Assembly: GCF_003932955.1 (NCBI RefSeq)
Contig: NZ_QOVY01000006.1
Coordinates: 25,028-89,027, forward strand
Direction of reading: 5' to 3'
Length of the DNA: 64,000 nt
Source of the DNA: Chryseobacterium sp. SC28
GTDB taxonomy: Bacteria; Bacteroidota; Bacteroidia; Flavobacteriales; Weeksellaceae
In this document: positions 9,583 through 18,335 of the stretch, piece by piece
How positions within the stretch are numbered: position 1 is the stretch's first letter
Layout: every line of letters starts with the position of its first letter
Notes under the pieces: model-generated
Told to the model about the DNA's origin: nothing
Seen by the model: the letters and a program-made list of their open reading frames with translations, nothing else
The model's database searches: none
Translations under genes and position numbers: made by a program

Positions 9583-11376
9583 TTATTTCAACCCATAAGC
9601 TTTTCCTTCGAAGACAAAAGCTTCGGCGTCTTCGGGATAATATTTGATTTTGCAATGGGCAGTCCGTCTCGAGATCAAATACGGATTGATGACAAAATCT
9701 TTGATTTTTGCCTCATTTTTATTGGACTTCAGCCAGAAAACTGTTTGATCTTTGTCCTTGACGCTGATGATTTTCTCCCTATAAAACTGATGAACCAAAA
9801 CCTCCTTTTTCTCAAAATTATACACATTAAAACCAATTCTAAGACCGAAAAACACGAGCAAACAAAAACTGAAACGAAGCAAATGCATTAGGTTCAAATG
9901 CTCTTTGACAACAAATTTTAGAAAAAAAATTGAAAGGAATAAGAAGACGATTTCCCATAAATTGAGAGAAAGATTCCTATTCATAAGTGTTTCGAAGCCC
10001 GAAAACCAATGAATCAATTTCAAAACATACAGAATAAACGTATCGAAAAGCTCATAAACAGGAAGAAATTTTAGTCCAAACGCAATGAAAATAACCATAA
10101 ACAAAGACGAAATAATAATCACCTCCGAAAGCGGAATGATGAGAAGATTTGCGAAAATGGAAATAAAGGAAAACTGATGAAAATAAAAAATCGACAAGGG
10201 CAAGGTCGCAATCTGAGCCGCAATCGTCATTGCTGCAATACTGTAAACGAAATCCAAAAGCCACCACTTCGGCTGCCCAAAAAGCGCTTTGACGGGCTCT
10301 GCCAACCACCAAATTCCCAATACAGCGACGTAACTCAACTGAAATCCCACTTCGAAAAGCTGCCTGGAATCTACCACCAAAATCAGGAAAGCAGACAATG
10401 CCAAAGCGTGCAAAAGATCCGGTTTACGCTGGAGCAAAACCATAATATAGTAGCACGAAATCATCAAACAACTGCGCATCACGGAACTTCCGTAATCAAT
10501 GAAAACGGCAAAGGCCCAGATCAAAACCAGACTTAAAATAATGGATACTTTCCTGAGCTGCACCGGAATAATTTGGTTAAAAATAAAAAGCGCCAGCCAG
10601 AAAATAATGACCATGTGCGAGCCGGAAATCGCCAGCAGATGCACCAAACCGGTCTGGTTAAAATCCGTCACCGTCTCGGAATCCATCTCCGTGCGATCCG
10701 ACAAAATAATGCCTTTGACAAACTCCTGAATCTTCGGCGACAGCGGCGACCGATTGATTTCGTTGAGAATGCTTAGGCGTTTTTGACGAATCTGATCCGG
10801 AAAAGAAACGTCGGTTTTTTCCGTTTTTAAAATTTCATTGGGCAAATAGGCTTGCAAATAAACGCCTTGTCTTGCGAGATATTTTTTGTAATCAAATTGA
10901 AAATCATTCGCGACAGATTCCGGCTGATGGATGTAAACTTCGGCGTCGTAGAAATGATTGAAATCCAACAGTTCCTGATCCTTCGGAATGCTCAGAACGC
11001 TCTTGATGGGGGAAAAATCTTTGATTTCTTCAGATGGAACCGCTACAATGTCCACGATATATCGTCTGTTTTTTTCGTTGGAATTCAGTTTTTTATTAAG
11101 CTGGAAAACGATATTTTCTTTTCCATCAAGTGGTGGAATTTGCTGAGCCGAAGAGTTTTGAAAATGAACGAAAACCCCGATTGAAAAGAAGAAAAATACC
11201 AACACCTCATATTTGATCCGCGGGAAAAATCCGATCTCGATTCCAATGCCGATTAATGAAACGCCGGATAAGGCCAGCAGACTAAAAACAGTGAAATCAT
11301 TGAGATGGAAGTATTCCTGAAAGACAATCCCAAGTATGAAACCAATCAATAAGATTAACAGTGGCTGCTTCTTCAT
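9583..11376 (-). CDS. ComEC/Rec2-family membrane protein
   Basis: A 597-residue polytopic protein resembling the DNA-uptake channel ComEC. The N-terminus has several hydrophobic segments, then a soluble DUF4131-like part (about 80-210). The Competence domain core follows, with TGLVHLLAISGSHMVI and DYGSSVMRSCLMISCYY. The C-terminus ends shortly after the last membrane helices, so the metallo-beta-lactamase domain found in Bacillus ComEC is absent, as is common in Bacteroidota. DNA uptake is the family role; whether this strain is competent is unknown. No other competence gene is nearby. Confidence 0.88.
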   Translation of the reverse strand: MKKQPLLILLIGFILGIVFQEYFHLNDFTVFSLLALSGVSLIGIGIEIGFFPRIKYEVLVFFFFSIGVFVHFQNSSAQQIPPLDGKENIVFQLNKKLNSNEKNRRYIVDIVAVPSEEIKDFSPIKSVLSIPKDQELLDFNHFYDAEVYIHQPESVANDFQFDYKKYLARQGVYLQAYLPNEILKTEKTDVSFPDQIRQKRLSILNEINRSPLSPKIQEFVKGIILSDRTEMDSETVTDFNQTGLVHLLAISGSHMVIIFWLALFIFNQIIPVQLRKVSIILSLVLIWAFAVFIDYGSSVMRSCLMISCYYIMVLLQRKPDLLHALALSAFLILVVDSRQLFEVGFQLSYVAVLGIWWLAEPVKALFGQPKWWLLDFVYSIAAMTIAAQIATLPLSIFYFHQFSFISIFANLLIIPLSEVIIISSLFMVIFIAFGLKFLPVYELFDTFILYVLKLIHWFSGFETLMNRNLSLNLWEIVFLFLSIFFLKFVVKEHLNLMHLLRFSFCLLVFFGLRIGFNVYNFEKKEVLVHQFYREKIISVKDKDQTVFWLKSNKNEAKIKDFVINPYLISRRTAHCKIKYYPEDAEAFVFEGKAYGLK

Positions 11377-11616
11377 TGGAATCCCTGTTTTTTTGTTTAA
11401 TATTTATGATCAAAAGTTTTCCGAACAGTTACCGATCGGCATCACCGAAAACAGAATGTAATCTTTTTTATCCCGTATTAGCAATTTGTCATTCGAAAAA
11501 AAATTCAGAATAAAAATAAGATTATTATTTGAAAATGCCTTGAAGGCTAATAATTAATTTTGACCGATTTTTAGGCAGTTATGAAATATGCCTGATAGTC
11601 TGTGTTTGTGGGTAGT

Positions 11617-11643
11617 AAAAAAGCCACTCAAATGAGTGGCTTT
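11617..11643 (-). terminator. Intrinsic terminator after the GEVED-type T9SS gene
   Basis: An inverted repeat GCCACTCA/TGAGTGGC with a 2-base spacer lies 21 bases beyond the stop codon. Read on the minus strand it ends in a T-run. Confidence 0.85.
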
Positions 11644-11663
11644 AATAGTGGTTTATTAAAAAA

Positions 11664-13214
11664 CTATTTTTTGATAGCTTTGAAAGATTTCACACTTCCG
11701 TCTTCCATTTTTAGGTTTACGATGTACAAACCTGTTTTCAGATTAGAAAGATTAAGCTCTGCGGATGGTGCAAGAGATTTTACCTCTCTGCCGGTCATAT
11801 CATTTACAGAAATCGATTTGACGCCTCTTACGTCGGAGATCTTAAGAACATCTGTGAATGGGTTTGGATAAACCGAGATAGCCGATTTGCTAAGATCTGA
11901 TACACCCAGAGTAGGAGAAATGTTTAACGTATAATCTTCCACCTGTCCATAAGTTGCGGTTCCGCATGATGAAGTGGGCAGTGTGGGCGAATATGCGGCA
12001 TTACTGTCATAAATCAACACTCGCATGCGAACGGAGCCTTCCGTAGCGGTATTTGGTATTGAAACGCTATTCGGCGCACTGGTATATGCAGTTGAATTCG
12101 CGGTGACCGGAATATTTGCTACCAATTCTCCCGTGTCAGCAAAACTTCCATTATTATTATAATCTATAAAGGCAAGTATGAAATCTCCCGCATACACTCT
12201 GTCCGATTTTATTACTAGATCGTAAGAATTTACTTTGGTAACGTCTCCTACAACCGAGGTGAAATCCTCATATCCGGGCGGGTATGGAGTTGTAGAACCC
12301 TGAGAAGCATTATTTATACTTGCAAAAGAAACATTGGTTATTTTTTCAAACTGGGCACTAGCAGGACCGCTTGAAGAGCAATAGGAAACAGAATTATTTG
12401 TACTAAATGATATTTCCTGACATCCCGATGCATCGCCTGAGGAGTTAGAAGGTACTACCTTGGCGTAATAAGTTGTATTTACAGTTGCGGGAAAAGAATA
12501 TGACGTGCCATTCACGTTTCCACTAAACACCTCACTTCCGCCAGAGGTAGTGCCAATGGTTAATTTATAACTTACTGCAGTGGGTGCTGCTGCCCAAGTG
12601 ATTGTAGGTTGTCCCGCAGTGATAACAGAACCATTAGCCGGTGAAGTAATGGTGGTGCAAGCCGGCGGCGTAGTTACAACATCCTGAACAATTTTATAAT
12701 CAGCGGTTGTAATAGTTGCATTACCAGCAGAACGTACATAAAAATAACCATAAGCGTAATCTTTTGAACCATCAGTCATAAGCGTACCGGCAGGGATAGT
12801 CGCTGTAAGGGTTTGGCAGGCAGTCACGGCAGACGAAGTAATCTCAACACTGGCCAGTGTATTTACGTTCCACGTTGTTCCCCCTGCGGCGGTGTCAAAA
12901 TAAACAAGAAATAAGGTTCCGGTACCTGTACCTGATTTTTTATAAGAGACAGAGACTGTTGCAGCCTGCCCATTATTTGTCTGCGAGGGCGTATTAGCGG
13001 TTAGAGTTGTTAGATTTACTCCAACACCAACTTGCGTTGCACCAGCCTTACTCACCTGAGAAACGCCATTACCCAAGCAAGCACTTGCAACAGTCGTAGG
13101 TGCGACGGCAAAATAGATAACAGCCGGATCTGTAGAAGGATCGGCGGTATAATTGTATTGTGCGCTTGCGCCAATACCCAATGCTAAAAAGCACGATAGT
13201 AAAAATTTCTTCAT
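11664..13214 (-). CDS. T9SS-secreted protein with Fn3-like and GEVED domains (paralogue 1)
   Basis: A 516-residue exported protein of unknown function. The signal peptide is MKKFLLSCFLALGIGASAQ. A jelly-roll-like N-terminal module comes next, then a fibronectin III-like domain (about 195-275, YYAKVVPSNSSGDASGCQEI). A GEVED domain follows (about 280-430, ending GQVEDYTLNI), and then a T9SS type A sorting domain (VYPNPFTDVLKISDV, TGLYIVNLK). It is clearly paralogous to the protein encoded at 20492-22075, with near-identical sorting domains and the same Fn3-like motif. Adhesion or surface display is plausible; I see no catalytic residues. Confidence 0.85.
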   Translation of the reverse strand: MKKFLLSCFLALGIGASAQYNYTADPSTDPAVIYFAVAPTTVASACLGNGVSQVSKAGATQVGVGVNLTTLTANTPSQTNNGQAATVSVSYKKSGTGTGTLFLVYFDTAAGGTTWNVNTLASVEITSSAVTACQTLTATIPAGTLMTDGSKDYAYGYFYVRSAGNATITTADYKIVQDVVTTPPACTTITSPANGSVITAGQPTITWAAAPTAVSYKLTIGTTSGGSEVFSGNVNGTSYSFPATVNTTYYAKVVPSNSSGDASGCQEISFSTNNSVSYCSSSGPASAQFEKITNVSFASINNASQGSTTPYPPGYEDFTSVVGDVTKVNSYDLVIKSDRVYAGDFILAFIDYNNNGSFADTGELVANIPVTANSTAYTSAPNSVSIPNTATEGSVRMRVLIYDSNAAYSPTLPTSSCGTATYGQVEDYTLNISPTLGVSDLSKSAISVYPNPFTDVLKISDVRGVKSISVNDMTGREVKSLAPSAELNLSNLKTGLYIVNLKMEDGSVKSFKAIKK

Positions 13215-13240
13215 AAAAATTTAATTTATTTTTTGTGGCG

Positions 13241-13274
13241 CAAATGTAGTAATTATAATTTAGAAAACACCAAA
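13241..13274 (-). promoter_or_regulatory. Candidate promoter for the GEVED-type T9SS gene
   Basis: On the minus strand a TTTG (13271-13274) is separated by 22 bases from TACATTTG (13241-13248). This matches the Bacteroidota -33/-7 pattern, 27 bases before the ATG. Confidence 0.5.
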
Positions 13275-13447
13275 TATTTTTGATGCAAATTTAATTATTT
13301 TAACAGGAGACCGAAATATTGCTAATTTGGAATTGATAAATCTTCAAAAATATGCATTTGTATAACGAAGTAGATTTTTATTTCTCTTTTATTTTAGCAA
13401 ATAACAAGAATGCTTACGGATAATGCATTATTTTGTCATCATTTTTA

Positions 13448-16400
13448 CTAATTCAAAAAAATTTCATAGTTCTGAACCTCATGGAGCACTTCCAAAAGTT
13501 CTTCACTAATATTGATCAGATGTTTCATAGAAACAAGTTCCAAAATTGATTGGTCAGCTGGATTCTTGATATAGAATTTAAGCTTATGCTCTCCCCGATT
13601 TTTTAAGATTGTTTCCTTAAAAAAATCGAGATCCGATTGTCGCAATGAATCCAAAGGAACCACCACCGACATACTTTTTACAAATTTTTGAAAGGCTTCT
13701 TTCAGATCCAAAACGTCAGTTACATTTACAAAGACACGTCCATCCTTTCCTTGCGAAAATTTCAGCTTCATAATCACAAATCGCTGGACGTCCAATTTAT
13801 CTTTCAGCCGCATATAATCGCGGTCGCCCAAGCGAAAGGAGTAAGAACCTGTATAATCCTCCAGCTGGACAAAAGCTACTTTTTCGCCACTTCGGAAGCC
13901 GTCTGACACTTTATAATCTGTGATCAAGCCTGCGACAGTATATTCTTTGGAATTTTCTCTTTCGTTCTGGCGCTCTTTCCAGCTTTTCTTCTCTTCAAAT
14001 AGTTCTGCCACTTTCGCAGGAAAGCCTTGGTCTTTAAAAGCTTCCACCTCATCGAGATTCAAAAAATTAAAATTACCCTTTGGCTCCGCTTTTTTAGTAA
14101 TTTCCTCCACGATTTCATCTTCCAAAATAAGATCTTCGGACATAGAAATATCAGAAACTTCTTCCTCGGAAACGTCATCGACCTCCAGAAGCGGCACTAC
14201 CTCATCCAAAATGAGTTCCTCTTGCTTCTCTTCGAGAATGGCTTTTTTGGAAAGGACACCTTGCATAAATTGGAACTGATATTTGAACTCGTCCAAAGGA
14301 TGCGCAGACAGATAGAAACCGATAATTTCCTTTTCTTTGTTGAGTTTATGCATATTGGGCCATTCTGCACAAGGCAAGATTTTCGGTCTTTCGATTTGCA
14401 CTTCGTCTGCAAAATCTGCGAAGAGCGAGTTTTCCATTTCGCCTTTGCTCTCTTGGAAACTCTGCCCATAGCGCGAAAGTCTTTCGATAGTTGTCCTGCC
14501 TGCAGAATCCACGTCGAAGTATTGCGCACGGTGATAAGTATCCACTTCGTCAAAAGCACCCGCAATCACGAGGCTCTCGGCTACTCTTTTATTCACTTGC
14601 GATGCCGGCACTCTTTCGAAGAAATCATAAATATTTTTAAACTTACCATTTTTTCTTATCAAAGCAATCGTTTCGCTGGGTCCTTCTCCAATACCTTTGA
14701 TGGCGCCCAGTCCAAACCGGATTTGCCCCTTGTCATTCACCGAGAATTTGTACTGCGATTCATTGACATCCGGACCCAAAACATCCACGCCCATTGCCTT
14801 GCAATCTTCCATAAACATCGTGATAGAAGCCGTGTTGTTGATATTATTGCTCATCACGCTTGCCATATATTCCGCCGGAAAATTGGCTTTCAAATATGCC
14901 GTCTGATAGGCAATCCAAGCATAACAGGTGGAATGAGATTTGTTGAAAGCGTACTCTGCAAAGGCTTTCCAATCGTTCCATATCTTCTGCAAGCGCTCTT
15001 CGTCCAAGTTATTTTTCCGGCCGCCTTCTATGAATTTGGGATACATTTTGTTCAGAACTTCGATTTGCTTTTTCCCCATCGCTTTTCTCAAAGTATCGGC
15101 TTCGCCTCTGGTAAAATTGGCCAATTTCTGAGACAGAAGCATCACTTGCTCCTGATAAACCGTGATGCCGTAGGTCTCCTCAAGATATTCCTGAGTTTCG
15201 GGCAAATCGTAAATAATTTCCTCTGTGCCGTGCTTTCTGTTGATGAAATTTGGGATATATTTAATCGGACCGGGCCGATAAAGCGCGTTCATTGCGATTA
15301 AATCTGCGAAAACGGTAGGCTTGAGCTCGCGCATATATTTTTGCATTCCGGGACTCTCGTATTGGAAAATCCCGATCGTTCTTCCTTCTTTGAATAATTG
15401 ATAGGTTTTGGCATCATCCAACGGGATTTCGTCGGGATCAATGTCGATTCCGTGGCGTTCTTTGACGAGTTTCACCGCATCTTTGATTATCGTCAAGGTT
15501 CTGAGTCCCAGAAAATCCATTTTCAGAAGACCGGCACTCTCTGCCACCGAGTTGTCGAACTGCGAAACCAAAATGTCGGCATCTTTGGCAGCAATCGTAA
15601 TCGGCACCAGATTGCTCACCGGCTCAGGCGTTATGATCACGCCGCAAGCGTGGATTCCCGTGTTTCGGATGCAACCTTCCATCTTTCTGGCACTTTCCAA
15701 AACGGCAAATCTGGCGTCAGCGGGGTTTTGCAAAATGGCTTTCATCTCGTCCACCAATTGCTGGTCTTCCGGTCTCAGTTTGTCGTATTTCGAAAGCGCT
15801 CCGGCAATATTTATTCCCGGACTTGGCGGAATCAGTTTGGCAATCATATTGGTTTCTGGAATCGACAAATCTAAAACGCGACCCGCATCTTTAATTGCCG
15901 ATTTTCCTCCCAAAACGGAATATGTGATGATCTGCGCCACTTGCTCCTGTCCATATTTTTCAACCACCCATTTGATGACTTTGTCGCGGCCTTCATCATC
16001 AAAATCGATATCGATATCGGGCATCGAAACCCTTTCCGGATTAAGGAATCTCTCAAAAAGCAGATCATATTTAATAGGGTCGATACTGGTTATTTTTATG
16101 CAGTAAGCCACCGCGGATCCGGCTGCCGAGCCCCGCCCGGGACCCACGGTGACCCCCATTTTTCTGGCTTCGTTGCAAAAATCCTGAACGATCAGGAAGT
16201 AACCCGGGTAGCCTGTGTTGGCAATCACTTCCAGCTCAAAATCCAAACGCTCTTTTATTTCCGGAGTCATATTCGGATAGCGTTTTTTTGCACCTTCGTA
16301 CGTCAAATGTCTCAGGTAGGCCATCTCACCGCGCTTTCCGCCATCTTTTTCGTCTTCAGGATCCACAAATTCTGCGGGGATGTCAAACTTCGGAAGCAAA

Positions 16401-18094
16401 ACATCACGCTTCAAAGTATAAGGTTTAAACTTTGCTAAAAATTCCTCATAAGCATCGAAAGCATCGGGATAAGCGAGGAAAGCTTGCCGCAGCTCGTCCG
16501 GATTTTTGATATAATATTCGTTGGTCGTCAAACCTTTTCTTTTACCAAAACCTTTTCCGATGGGCGTTGACTGCTTTTCGCCATCTTTGATGCAGCACAA
16601 AATATCTTGGATATCCGCATCCTCTTTCTTGGTATAGAAAGTTTCGTTTTGAGCCAGAATTTTGACATTATATTTATCTGCAAACTGCAAGAGAACTTCG
16701 TTCAAATGCTCTTCCTCGGGTAGATTGTGATTTTGGAGTTGCACATAAAAGTCATCACCGAATTCGTCTTTCCACCATAGGAAAAGTTCTTCTCCTTTTT
16801 GTTCGCCAATATTTAAAATGGTGTTGGGAATATCGCCGTTGATCCCCGACGTGAGTGCGATGAGTCCTTTTTTATATTGAGCAATCAATTCTCTGCTTAT
16901 CCTCGGAACGCCGAAATAAAAACCTTTCTGAAAACCAATGCTGGAGAGCTTAATCAGATTTTTGTAACCCTCGAAATCTTTTGCCAGCAAAACGACTTGC
17001 GTGCGGCGGTCGGGATCGTCTTTTGTAAATTGTTTCTGCTCAAAGCGCTCGGAGATGAAAAACTCGCAGCCAACGATTGGGATCAGCGGCTCTTTGATGG
17101 GCTCTTCTTCGATGAAATCTTCGCTATTCTCTTCGGCTTGCTTTTTTTTATCCCAATATTCTTGATGTTTTTTTAAACGGGCAGCGTTGGTATCTTCCAC
17201 CGCAGAAACGAATTTGAACGCGCCCATCATATTGCCAATGTCTACCATCCCGACGGCAGAAAAATTCTCTTCCGTGGCTTTGTTTATGAGATCATTGATG
17301 GTGCTCGTAGCCATCAAGGTAGAGAAGATACTGTGATTGTCGAAATGGAAATATTTTCCCAAATCGATGTCGTCTATACTGCCAAAGTCGGTTTGTTTTT
17401 TCTTAATGTTGAAGTTGGCAATCTGTCTTCTGATGACGATTCCGAAAGGTTTTATGATCGATGGATTTGCTTTTTTGAATTCTTGTAATTGCATTTCCGA
17501 AACTTTCAAAACATCCGCAGAGATCAAGCCGATTCTCATCATCTCGAAGAAGGCTTGGGCGGTTGCATTCACGTCTGCCGCGGCGTTGTGGGCTTCGTCA
17601 AATTTTTCGCCGTACAGTTTTTCGTAAAGTTCTGCCAGTTTGGGCGATTTGAATTTTCCGTTTTTTCCGCCCGCAATTTGGCAAAAATCGGTTCCCAGGA
17701 TCATTGTGTCGGCTTTCGGTTTTTCCTGAAGATTATCTGTAATGTTTTTCCTGAAAAATTCTGCACCTACGATCTTGTAATCGAATTCTACATTGTGTCC
17801 GACAACGACTCTTACGTTTTCCAACGCTTTGGAAAATTCTATTAAAACTTCTTCTAAATCTCGTCCTTCTTCATTGGCAATTTTTGTAGTGATTCCGTTA
17901 ATTCTGGAAGTATTAAACGGGATGTCATAACCTTCCGGTTTGATGATGTAGTCTTGGTTTTCGATAAGGTTGCCCAGATCATCGTGGATTTGCCAAGCAA
18001 TCTGAACCATCCGAGGCCAATTGTCTGAATCTGAGAGTGGTGCGTTGAAATTTTTGGGTAAACCGGTGGTTTCTGCGTCGAAAACTAAGTACAT
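13448..18094 (-). CDS. dnaE: DNA polymerase III alpha subunit fused to an N-terminal DnaQ-like exonuclease
   Basis: The replicative polymerase, 1548 residues instead of about 1160. Residues 1-190 form a DEDDh 3'-5' exonuclease: FDAETTGL with Asp6 and Glu8, HNVEFD with Asp105, and His169 with Asp174. A PHP domain starts near 245 but is eroded: FHFDNHS replaces the usual HxH region, and VDIGN (Asp285-Ile286) replaces TDHGN. The polymerase core keeps GPGRGSAAGS (651-660) and the catalytic PDIDIDF (Asp693, Asp695). The finger region has YQEQVM and FTRGEADTLRKAMGKK. A C-terminal OB fold follows. The fused exonuclease probably supplies proofreading in cis. Single gene. Confidence 0.95.
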   Translation of the reverse strand: MYLVFDAETTGLPKNFNAPLSDSDNWPRMVQIAWQIHDDLGNLIENQDYIIKPEGYDIPFNTSRINGITTKIANEEGRDLEEVLIEFSKALENVRVVVGHNVEFDYKIVGAEFFRKNITDNLQEKPKADTMILGTDFCQIAGGKNGKFKSPKLAELYEKLYGEKFDEAHNAAADVNATAQAFFEMMRIGLISADVLKVSEMQLQEFKKANPSIIKPFGIVIRRQIANFNIKKKQTDFGSIDDIDLGKYFHFDNHSIFSTLMATSTINDLINKATEENFSAVGMVDIGNMMGAFKFVSAVEDTNAARLKKHQEYWDKKKQAEENSEDFIEEEPIKEPLIPIVGCEFFISERFEQKQFTKDDPDRRTQVVLLAKDFEGYKNLIKLSSIGFQKGFYFGVPRISRELIAQYKKGLIALTSGINGDIPNTILNIGEQKGEELFLWWKDEFGDDFYVQLQNHNLPEEEHLNEVLLQFADKYNVKILAQNETFYTKKEDADIQDILCCIKDGEKQSTPIGKGFGKRKGLTTNEYYIKNPDELRQAFLAYPDAFDAYEEFLAKFKPYTLKRDVLLPKFDIPAEFVDPEDEKDGGKRGEMAYLRHLTYEGAKKRYPNMTPEIKERLDFELEVIANTGYPGYFLIVQDFCNEARKMGVTVGPGRGSAAGSAVAYCIKITSIDPIKYDLLFERFLNPERVSMPDIDIDFDDEGRDKVIKWVVEKYGQEQVAQIITYSVLGGKSAIKDAGRVLDLSIPETNMIAKLIPPSPGINIAGALSKYDKLRPEDQQLVDEMKAILQNPADARFAVLESARKMEGCIRNTGIHACGVIITPEPVSNLVPITIAAKDADILVSQFDNSVAESAGLLKMDFLGLRTLTIIKDAVKLVKERHGIDIDPDEIPLDDAKTYQLFKEGRTIGIFQYESPGMQKYMRELKPTVFADLIAMNALYRPGPIKYIPNFINRKHGTEEIIYDLPETQEYLEETYGITVYQEQVMLLSQKLANFTRGEADTLRKAMGKKQIEVLNKMYPKFIEGGRKNNLDEERLQKIWNDWKAFAEYAFNKSHSTCYAWIAYQTAYLKANFPAEYMASVMSNNINNTASITMFMEDCKAMGVDVLGPDVNESQYKFSVNDKGQIRFGLGAIKGIGEGPSETIALIRKNGKFKNIYDFFERVPASQVNKRVAESLVIAGAFDEVDTYHRAQYFDVDSAGRTTIERLSRYGQSFQESKGEMENSLFADFADEVQIERPKILPCAEWPNMHKLNKEKEIIGFYLSAHPLDEFKYQFQFMQGVLSKKAILEEKQEELILDEVVPLLEVDDVSEEEVSDISMSEDLILEDEIVEEITKKAEPKGNFNFLNLDEVEAFKDQGFPAKVAELFEEKKSWKERQNERENSKEYTVAGLITDYKVSDGFRSGEKVAFVQLEDYTGSYSFRLGDRDYMRLKDKLDVQRFVIMKLKFSQGKDGRVFVNVTDVLDLKEAFQKFVKSMSVVVPLDSLRQSDLDFFKETILKNRGEHKLKFYIKNPADQSILELVSMKHLINISEELLEVLHEVQNYEIFLN

Positions 18095-18314
18095 CTATAT
18101 TGTAATTTGGGGTAAAGTTAAGGTTTTAAAAAGAGAAATAAAATGCTTTAGAAGTCAGATTTTGTTAAATTCATTTAAAAAAAATCAGTGCATATTTTTA
18201 TGGCGTTATGAAGATATTCCAAAAGAATCCTAAGCTTCCTAAGGTTTAGATTTCTTTAAAAATCCGAAAAAATATAGCTATTGCTGTGGGAAACCGATTT
18301 GAAATAACTATTTT

Positions 18315-18322
18315 TATATTTG
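18315..18322 (+). promoter_or_regulatory. Candidate -7 box for the T9SS subtilase
   Basis: TATATTTG matches TAnnTTTG and ends 13 bases before the ATG. The distance is short and no -33 TTG sits at the right spacing, so support is modest. Confidence 0.3.
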
Positions 18323-18335
18323 TAAAAAGGTTGCA

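Noticed and set aside
14027-15301. A 424-codon plus-strand open frame antisense to dnaE
   Set aside because: It is a shadow of dnaE, whose motifs are intact on the other strand. The antisense product has no recognisable domain or signal.
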